NCBI GenBank assembly: GCA_000497835.1
Contig: KI547166.1
Coordinates: 411,420-463,745 of the forward strand
DNA: 52,326 nucleotides
Direction: 5' to 3'
From: a gamma proteobacterium L18
Lineage (GTDB): Bacteria > Pseudomonadota > Gammaproteobacteria > Pseudomonadales > Pseudomonadaceae
A program made the translations under genes and the position numbers. Below are positions 46,461 through 52,326 of the stretch, one piece after another (positions within the stretch are counted from its first letter, which is position 1; each line of letters opens with the position of its first letter). The notes under the pieces are model-generated. The model made no database searches. It saw nothing but the letters and a program-made list of their open reading frames with translations, and had not been told where the DNA came from.

Positions 46461-47924
46461 ATGATCAAATCGCTTCGCCCCCTGTTTTTCGCCAGCCTGA
46501 TGCTGCCGCTCGCCCTGCCCGCCCACGCCGCCCAGGTCGACACCACCCTGCCGCCCAAAGTGGCGCAAGCGCTCAAGACCAGCAAGATCCCCGACAATTC
46601 GCTGTCGCTGGTGATGGTGCCGCTGAGCGCCCCGGGCACGCCCACGGTGTTCAACGCCGACGTCTCGGTGAACCCGGCCTCCACCATGAAGACCATCACC
46701 ACCTTCGCTGCGCTGGAACTGCTGGGCCCCAACTACCAGTGGAAGACCGAGTTCTACACCGATGGCACCCTGAGCAACGGCGTGCTGCACGGCAACCTGT
46801 ACCTCAAGGGCGGCGGCGACCCCAAGCTGAACATGGAAAAACTGTGGTTGCTGATGCGTGACCTGCGCGCCAACGGTGTGCTGCAGATCACCGGTGACCT
46901 GGTGCTGGACCGCAGCTACTTCATCCAGCCCACCCTGCCGGTGTTCGACGACGACGGCGGCGATGAGAACGCGCCGTTCCTGGTCCGTCCGGATGCGCTA
47001 ATGGTCAACCTCAAGGCCCTGCGCTTCGTGGCCCGCAATGACGGTGGCAAGGTGTCAGTGACCGTGGAGCCGCCGATCGCCAGCATCCATATCGACAATC
47101 AGGTCAAGGCACTGGCCAGCAAGCAGTGCGGTGGCGACGTGCGCTACAACCCGGTGACCGCGCCGGACGGTATCAGCGTGGTGGTCAGCGGCAACCTGGG
47201 CGAAGGCTGCAGCTCGCAGACCTACCTGTCCCTGCTCGATCATCCGACCTACACCGCTGGCGCCGTTCGCGCGATCTGGGCCGAACTGGGTGGCAGCATC
47301 GCCGGCCGCGACCGCGAAGCGGTGGTGCCCAAGGACGCCAAGCTGCTGGCCCGGGCCTTCTCGCCGGACCTGGCGGAGATCATTCGCGACATCAACAAAT
47401 ACAGCAACAACACCATGGCGCAGCAACTGTTCCTGAGCATTGGCGCGCGGTATCGCACTGACGCCGATGCCGACGATGCCAAGGCAGCCCAGCGCGTGAT
47501 TCGTGCATGGATGGCGCGCAAAGGTATCCCGGCCAGCCACTTGGTGATGGAGAACGGTTCGGGCCTGTCGCGTGGCGAACGCGTCAGCGCCCGCGAGCTG
47601 GCAACCATGCTGCAAGTAGCGTGGAAGAGCCCGTACGCGGCGGAGTTCATGAGCTCGCTGCCGATCATCGGTACCGACGGCACCATGCGCAAACGCCTGA
47701 AGACCACGGCCTTGGCGGGTGAAGGGCACGTGAAGACCGGCACCCTGAATACCGTGCGGGCGATCGCCGGGTTCAGCCGTGATGACAATGGCAATACCTG
47801 GGCGGTGGTGGCTATTTTGAATGATCCGAAGCCGTGGGGGGCTTCGTCGGTGCTGGATCAGGCTTTGTTGGATTTGTATCGTCAGCCTAAGGTGGGGAAT
47901 CAGGGGGTTTCGTTGAATCCTTGA
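46461..47924 (+). CDS. dacB: D-alanyl-D-alanine carboxypeptidase/endopeptidase DacB (PBP4)
   Basis: 487 aa periplasmic penicillin-binding protein of class C type-4, cleaving peptidoglycan crosslinks. Signal peptide ends at PAHAAQ. Active-site motifs: SxxK at S74-K77 (PASTMKT), SxN at S315-N317 (YSNNTM), KTG at 425-427 (HVKTGTLN). A large insert separates the first and second motif, as is usual for PBP4. The ATG at 46461 lacks a strong RBS; AGGG lies about 11 bp upstream. Confidence 0.93.
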   Translation: MIKSLRPLFFASLMLPLALPAHAAQVDTTLPPKVAQALKTSKIPDNSLSLVMVPLSAPGTPTVFNADVSVNPASTMKTITTFAALELLGPNYQWKTEFYTDGTLSNGVLHGNLYLKGGGDPKLNMEKLWLLMRDLRANGVLQITGDLVLDRSYFIQPTLPVFDDDGGDENAPFLVRPDALMVNLKALRFVARNDGGKVSVTVEPPIASIHIDNQVKALASKQCGGDVRYNPVTAPDGISVVVSGNLGEGCSSQTYLSLLDHPTYTAGAVRAIWAELGGSIAGRDREAVVPKDAKLLARAFSPDLAEIIRDINKYSNNTMAQQLFLSIGARYRTDADADDAKAAQRVIRAWMARKGIPASHLVMENGSGLSRGERVSARELATMLQVAWKSPYAAEFMSSLPIIGTDGTMRKRLKTTALAGEGHVKTGTLNTVRAIAGFSRDDNGNTWAVVAILNDPKPWGASSVLDQALLDLYRQPKVGNQGVSLNP

Positions 47925-47984
47925 GGTGGGAGCGGTGGGGGTTTCAGGTGCATGCCTTTAGGGTTTTGCCGTTCTTGAGATCGA

Positions 47985-48193
47985 GCGCCGCCCGCGCGGC
48001 GCTTCCCGGGCAGAGCCCGGTCCTACATTTGTTGCAACGTACCATTGCATGTGAAATCACCTAGTCCGCCTTGTTTTTTCACTGCAGATCTATGGTGATG
48101 CAAACAAGGCGACCAAGGCGATCTCACAGGCAAAATTGGCCCCAAACAGATGTAGGACCGGGCTCTGCCCGGGAAGCGCCGCGCGGGCGGCGC
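47985..48193. repeat. Long REP-pair palindrome B (44-bp perfect arms)
   Basis: Positions 47985-48028 and 48150-48193 are perfect inverted 44-bp copies separated by 121 bp. Spacer words match element A (ATCACCT, TCCGCCTTGTTT, GGCGATCTCAC, AATTGGCCC). It lies between the convergent dacB and diguanylate cyclase genes. Confidence 0.87.
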
Positions 48194-48263
48194 GCGATCG
48201 CATGAACACCCAAAAACCCCAGACATGCCCCCCTGACAAACACCCCAAATCCCAAATCCCACC

Positions 48264-50651
48264 CTAAGGCAACTCCGGCTCCACCCGATCCCTCCCCCCC
48301 TGCTTGGCGGCATACACCCCCGAGTCCGCCCGCAACAACAACGCATCCGCCCCCTCCCCCCGCCGCCAGCCAGCCACGCCGAAGCTGGCGGTCACCACAC
48401 CCACCCCCTCGACCTCCGCCTGCCGCAGACCCTGCCACAACTCCAGAGCCAGCGCATGCGCCTGCTCGCCCGTGGAGCCGGGGCACAGCACCATGAACTC
48501 TTCCCCACCCAACCGGCAAAACACATCGGTACGCCGTAAACGGTGGCTGATTTTCTCGCAGATGCTCTGCAGCACGTGGTCGCCCACGGCATGGCCGAAT
48601 TGGTCGTTGATGCGTTTGAAATGATCGATATCGAGCATGATCACCGCCAGGTTCAGGTGGTCACGCTCGGCACGGTCCAGCTCTGCCTTCAGGCGCTCCT
48701 GAAAGTAGCGACGGTTGTGGATGCCGGTGAGCACGTCGGTCACCGACAAGGCGCGCAGTTCTTCTTCCACCCGCTTCAGGTCGGTGATGTCGGTCAGGTA
48801 GCCATGCCAGAGGGTACCGCCGCCCGGCAGCGGTTCGGGGGTGGCTTCACCGCGCACCCAGCGCAGGCCTTGGCGCGGCAACTGCACACGGTATTCTTCG
48901 CGCCAGGGGGTCTGGTGCTGGGCAGAATAACGGATGGATTCCAGCACCCGCTCGCCATCATCCGGGTGTATGCGCTGCATGACCACACGGCCGTCTTCGC
49001 GCAGGGCACTGGGCTCCATTTCATAGATGTCGCGGATGCCGTCACTGGCCCAGCTGAAACTGGTGCTGCCATCGGGGTCCAGACGGAACTGGTAAATACC
49101 GCCCGGCACCTCGGCGCTCAGCTTGCGCAGCAACTGGTCACGGGCCGCCAGGGCCTCATGCACGCGTTTACGCTCGGTGATGTCGATACAGATCGCCAGG
49201 TGCCCTACCCATTGCCCTTGCTCATCGAGCACCGTGGTCGCCAGCATGTTGACCAATACTGTGCTGCCGTCACGGCGCACCAGGGTCCACTCGCGGGCCT
49301 GGTCGCCGCCATCGCCCGGGGTTTCCACCAGCATGGCCTGGGCCAGCGGGATCTGCCGCTCATAATAGGCGCTGAGGGTGCAGGCGCGAGCCACCAGTTC
49401 TTCGCTCAGGTGCAGGTTTTGCAGCGTCAGGTGCCCCACCGCCTCACTCATGGTGTAACCCAGCATGCGTTCGGCGCCGGCATTGAAGGTCGTGATCAGG
49501 CCGCGCAGGTCAGTGGCGATGATCGCCACCTGGGTCGCGGCGTTGAGGATGCCGCGCAACTGGTTATGGGTGACGCGCAAGGCCTGCTCACTGCTGCGCA
49601 ACTGCGAGGTGCGTTGCTCCACCAGTTTCAGCGCGCGCTGGCGCTGGCTGACCAGGCTATACAGCAAAGCACTGAGCAACAGGCTGAGCAATGTGCCCAG
49701 GATGACCATGACCGTGACCGGCGAGCTATGGTTGGCCTCGGCGAACATCGGGCTGGGGCTGATATCGAGTTGGTAATCCCGGTCGGCCAGGCGCAGCAAG
49801 TGCGTGGCGATCAGGGCTTGGGGCAAACGGTCATTGCTCGACTCGTACAGCACCTCATGATCACCGGTAGTCGACAGGTCCAGGATGCGCACGTGCAGGT
49901 TGTCGTCGGTCTGGGCTGGCAGCCCCTCCCCCAACAATTGCCCCAGGCTGATCACTGCGGAAACAAAGCCCAGGGGCGGCCCATCAGGCTTGCCCGGCAC
50001 CGGCGCCACCATCAATACGCCACGGCTGAAGCGCTCGCTGACACCCACCAGATTGACTGGCGGGGTCACCGCCAGGCCACCGGTTTTCAGGGCACGCTGC
50101 AGGGTTTCATGGCGCGAGGGCTGAGAATTGACATCAAAGCCCAGCGGCAGCCGCAGGCGTGTCTGAGACTGGGTGTAAAGCACCGGATAGTACTCGGCAC
50201 GCCGAGCCGCAGGCACCAGGCTGCCGTCGGCGGCCTGGTCACGGATGGAAAAGTCGGCGATGCCGTCATCACGGGCTGCCTGTTCGAAGGCCGCACGGTC
50301 TGCCTCCGCCACCCGCGGCAGCCAGGAGTAGGCCTGCGTACGCAGCAGCAACGGGCCCGCGTAGCCGTCGTATTCATGGCGGCTGACGTTGTCGGAATAA
50401 CTGAAAAAACGCCGCAGCCCGTCCAAGCGTTGCGCCTGGTCCTCGAAGCGCTCCTCGATGCGGCTGAAGCGCTCGTTGGCCAGCAATTCGAAACGCTGAC
50501 GCAACTGGCGCTGGTAAAGCTCCGACGCACCGACCGCCAGCAGGCTGGTGACCAATGCGCCGGCCGCCAGGGCCAGCGAAGCAATCAGCCAGGCGGACGC
50601 GTCCTCACTGATAAAGCCAAGTATTTTGGGGCGAACGGCATGCAACGACAT
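48264..50651 (-). CDS. CHASE-PAS-PAS-GGDEF diguanylate cyclase
   Basis: 795 aa membrane-bound c-di-GMP synthase. Helix about 20-42, periplasmic CHASE domain about 60-270 (TQAYSWLPRVAEADRAAFEQ, then FDVNSQPSRHETLQRAL), second helix about 310-332, PAS about 360-480 and about 500-625, and GGDEF domain from about 640. The active site reads GGEEF at 715-719, which is active in the family, and the inhibitory I-site RRTD lies at 706-709, so product inhibition is expected. No EAL domain follows. Monocistronic; start ATG 50651. Confidence 0.94.
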   Translation of the reverse strand: MSLHAVRPKILGFISEDASAWLIASLALAAGALVTSLLAVGASELYQRQLRQRFELLANERFSRIEERFEDQAQRLDGLRRFFSYSDNVSRHEYDGYAGPLLLRTQAYSWLPRVAEADRAAFEQAARDDGIADFSIRDQAADGSLVPAARRAEYYPVLYTQSQTRLRLPLGFDVNSQPSRHETLQRALKTGGLAVTPPVNLVGVSERFSRGVLMVAPVPGKPDGPPLGFVSAVISLGQLLGEGLPAQTDDNLHVRILDLSTTGDHEVLYESSNDRLPQALIATHLLRLADRDYQLDISPSPMFAEANHSSPVTVMVILGTLLSLLLSALLYSLVSQRQRALKLVEQRTSQLRSSEQALRVTHNQLRGILNAATQVAIIATDLRGLITTFNAGAERMLGYTMSEAVGHLTLQNLHLSEELVARACTLSAYYERQIPLAQAMLVETPGDGGDQAREWTLVRRDGSTVLVNMLATTVLDEQGQWVGHLAICIDITERKRVHEALAARDQLLRKLSAEVPGGIYQFRLDPDGSTSFSWASDGIRDIYEMEPSALREDGRVVMQRIHPDDGERVLESIRYSAQHQTPWREEYRVQLPRQGLRWVRGEATPEPLPGGGTLWHGYLTDITDLKRVEEELRALSVTDVLTGIHNRRYFQERLKAELDRAERDHLNLAVIMLDIDHFKRINDQFGHAVGDHVLQSICEKISHRLRRTDVFCRLGGEEFMVLCPGSTGEQAHALALELWQGLRQAEVEGVGVVTASFGVAGWRRGEGADALLLRADSGVYAAKQGGRDRVEPELP

Positions 50652-50770
50652 AAGTAGAACTCACAACGCCGGCGTGCTTCGTATCACTGTGGCTTTGGCT
50701 CAGTTATAGCTATTTGCCAGTATTTTGCCTAGTGAGTCATCAAGCGAAATTGTTGATCATGGGGGTAGCA

Positions 50771-50795
50771 AAAAGGGCTCCACAGGAGCCCTTTT
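50771..50795. terminator. Rho-independent terminator of rlmKL
   Basis: AAAAGGGCTCC (50771-50781) pairs perfectly with GGAGCCCTTTT (50785-50795) around an ACA loop. It lies 49 bp past the rlmKL stop on the minus strand and gives a T-run in both directions. Confidence 0.9.
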
Positions 50796-50843
50796 ATGAT
50801 GTAACCAAAATGTACGTCAGTCAGCGCTGACGCGCGCTACCGT

Positions 50844-52326
50844 TCATCGGGCCTGAATTTTCCAGGCGCGGTGAATCTTGCTGTTGCGGGCGAAGTCCGG
50901 GTCCAGGGTCTGGGCGCTGATTTCTTCCACCTTGTAACGCTCGCCCAGGTGCTCATCGAGCTGGAACTTGCGGAAGTTGTTGGAGAAATACAGCACACCG
51001 TCCTTGGCCAGGCGCGCCACGGCCAGGTCCAGCAGCTCGACGTGGTCACGCTGCACATCGAACACGCCTTCCATGCGCTTGGAGTTGGAGAAGGTCGGTG
51101 GATCGATGAAGATCAGGTCGTATTCGTCACGACTGGCTTGCAGCCAGGCCATCACGTCACCCTGCTCCAGACGGTTCTTGTCCGAATAGCCGTTGAGCGA
51201 CAGGTTGCGACGCGCCCAGTCCAGGTAAGTCTTGGACAGGTCGACGCTGGTGGTGCTGCGCGCACCGCCCTTGGCGGCATGAACGCTGGCGGTTGCGGTG
51301 TAGCAGAACAGGTTGAGGAAACGCTTGCCCGCCGCCTCGCGCTGGATGCGCAGGCGCATCGGGCGATGGTCCAGGAAGAGGCCGGTGTCCAGGTAGTCGG
51401 TCAGGTTGACCAGCAGCTTGACGCCGCCTTCCTGCACCTCGGTGAACTGGCCCTGAGAGCTCTGGCGCTCATACTGCTTGGTGCCGCTCTGACGCTCCCG
51501 ACGCTTGATGATCACGCGGCTCTTGTCAATGCCCAGCGCCTGGGGAATGGCGGCCAGGGCGTCGAACAGACGGGCCTGGGCCTTTTCCGGGTCGATGGAC
51601 TTGGGCGCGGCGTATTCCTGTACGTGAACCCAGTCGTGGTACAGGTCGATGGCCAGGGCGTACTCGGGCATGTCGGCGTCATAGACGCGGTAGCAGTCGA
51701 CCTTCTCGCGACGGGCCCACTTGCCCAGCGATTTCAGGTTTTTCTGCAGGCGGTTGGCGAACATCTGCCCGCCTTCGCTCAGGCGCGCCTGCTCGACCAC
51801 CACCGGTGCCGGCTTGATCGGGTTGCCGTTCTTGTTGACGCGAGCGTACGGGTCGGCAGCCGGCTGGATGGCCTGCTCGTCGGCCTGCTCGCGTTCCAGC
51901 GCGCGCTGCTCGGGGGTGCGGCGCTCGCCGGTGACGAACTGGTCGGGCAGCACCTTGATCAGCAGCAGTTTGCACGGCAACGCGCCGTTCCAGAACGAAT
52001 ACTGCTTGTGGCTGCGGATACCCATGCGCTTGCCCAGGTCCGGGGCGCCGGTGAACACCGCCGCCTCCCAGTTCAGGCAGGCCTGGCGCAGGCGCTCGCC
52101 CAGGTTCTGGTAGAGGTACAGCAGGCTGGCTTCGTCACCCAGGCGCTCGCCGTAGGGAGGGTTGCAGATGACCAGGCCTTTCTGGTTCTGGTCGGGGCGC
52201 GGCTCGAAGGTCGCCACTTCGCCCTGGTAGATCTTGATCCAGTCGCTGAGGCCAGCGCGCTCGACGTTGTTGCGGCCCGGCTGAATCAGGCGCGGGTCGG
52301 CTTCATAGCCGCGGATCCATAGCGGT
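50844..52326 (-). CDS. rlmKL: Bifunctional 23S rRNA methyltransferase RlmKL, 3' part
   Basis: Partial: the frame is open to the window edge and starts beyond it, giving about the last 494 of roughly 730 residues. The first methyltransferase domain (RlmL, m2G2445) contributes VICNPPYGERLG; the second (RlmK, m7G2069) has RFLNLFCYTATASVHAAKGG as the SAM-binding motif and IFIDPPTFSNSKRM as the catalytic motif. Together they modify 23S rRNA in the cytosol. The 3' end is marked by the terminator at 50771-50795. Confidence 0.94.
   Translation of the reverse strand, partial: PLWIRGYEADPRLIQPGRNNVERAGLSDWIKIYQGEVATFEPRPDQNQKGLVICNPPYGERLGDEASLLYLYQNLGERLRQACLNWEAAVFTGAPDLGKRMGIRSHKQYSFWNGALPCKLLLIKVLPDQFVTGERRTPEQRALEREQADEQAIQPAADPYARVNKNGNPIKPAPVVVEQARLSEGGQMFANRLQKNLKSLGKWARREKVDCYRVYDADMPEYALAIDLYHDWVHVQEYAAPKSIDPEKAQARLFDALAAIPQALGIDKSRVIIKRRERQSGTKQYERQSSQGQFTEVQEGGVKLLVNLTDYLDTGLFLDHRPMRLRIQREAAGKRFLNLFCYTATASVHAAKGGARSTTSVDLSKTYLDWARRNLSLNGYSDKNRLEQGDVMAWLQASRDEYDLIFIDPPTFSNSKRMEGVFDVQRDHVELLDLAVARLAKDGVLYFSNNFRKFQLDEHLGERYKVEEISAQTLDPDFARNSKIHRAWKIQAR

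Noticed and set aside
48543..50657. 704-codon plus-strand frame opposite the diguanylate cyclase
   Set aside because: Shadow frame; the minus strand has clear CHASE, PAS and GGDEF domains.
50871..52322. 483-codon plus-strand frame opposite rlmKL
   Set aside because: Shadow frame with no motifs; rlmKL motifs are unambiguous on the minus strand.

Overview
The window reads as a chromosomal segment of a Pseudomonas, most likely of the putida/fluorescens side of the genus. The reasons are the high GC and strong third-position G/C bias, the many long REP-type inverted repeats between genes, and typical Pseudomonas neighbourhoods (mobA/moaB/moeA, a ycaC/yggL pair, and a two-domain rlmKL methyltransferase). 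No plasmid, phage structural, insertion-sequence or CRISPR genes were found.

Positions 1504-15741 hold an eleven-gene exopolysaccharide operon, all on the + strand, with mostly overlapping or very close genes. It encodes the initiating sugar-phosphate transferase, a GDP-mannose enzyme, an outer-membrane export lipoprotein, an inner-membrane co-polymerase, three GT4 glycosyltransferases, a PslG-like glycoside hydrolase, a Wzy-type polymerase, an acetyltransferase and a MurJ/Wzx-type flippase. A GT2 glycosyltransferase lies just beyond on the other strand. A FleQ-box-like sequence sits in the promoter region. The export lipoprotein gene has an A7 tract that puts its natural ATG and RBS out of frame with the rest of the gene. 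The co-polymerase carries a kinase-like domain that has lost its P-loop lysine.

Positions 17155-19876 hold molybdenum cofactor genes (moeA, moaB, mobA) and a small lipoprotein, followed by a tRNA-Pro(CGG). Just downstream of the tRNA is a lower-GC accessory patch (about 20.4-22.9 kb). It contains an ERI1-like DEDDh exonuclease, an AbiE-type toxin-antitoxin pair and a structured minus-strand element. Housekeeping genes follow: an FMN reductase, pgeF, a PhzF-like enzyme, a CorA/ZntB transporter, a Pit phosphate transporter and an RluA-family pseudouridine synthase.

At 29.2-29.6 kb a small unknown gene lies behind an almost perfect LexA box, so it is probably an undescribed SOS gene. Next come a small M15-type peptidase, a glutaredoxin-like protein, an acyltransferase, amtB, and an ElaB/YqjD-YqjE-type membrane operon behind a possible AlgU promoter.

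The region from 34 to 50.7 kb is rich in c-di-GMP signalling: an EAL protein, an HD-GYP protein with a large insert, and a CHASE-PAS-GGDEF diguanylate cyclase. The HD-GYP gene follows a BvgA/BvgS-type phosphorelay pair. The promoter region of that pair contains a perfect TAGGAAATTTCCTA palindrome, the form of binding site known for BvgA. dgt, ycaC, yggL, dacB and the 3' part of rlmKL complete the window. A plausible overall theme is surface attachment: c-di-GMP enzymes in the same neighbourhood as a matrix polysaccharide operon with a FleQ-like site.
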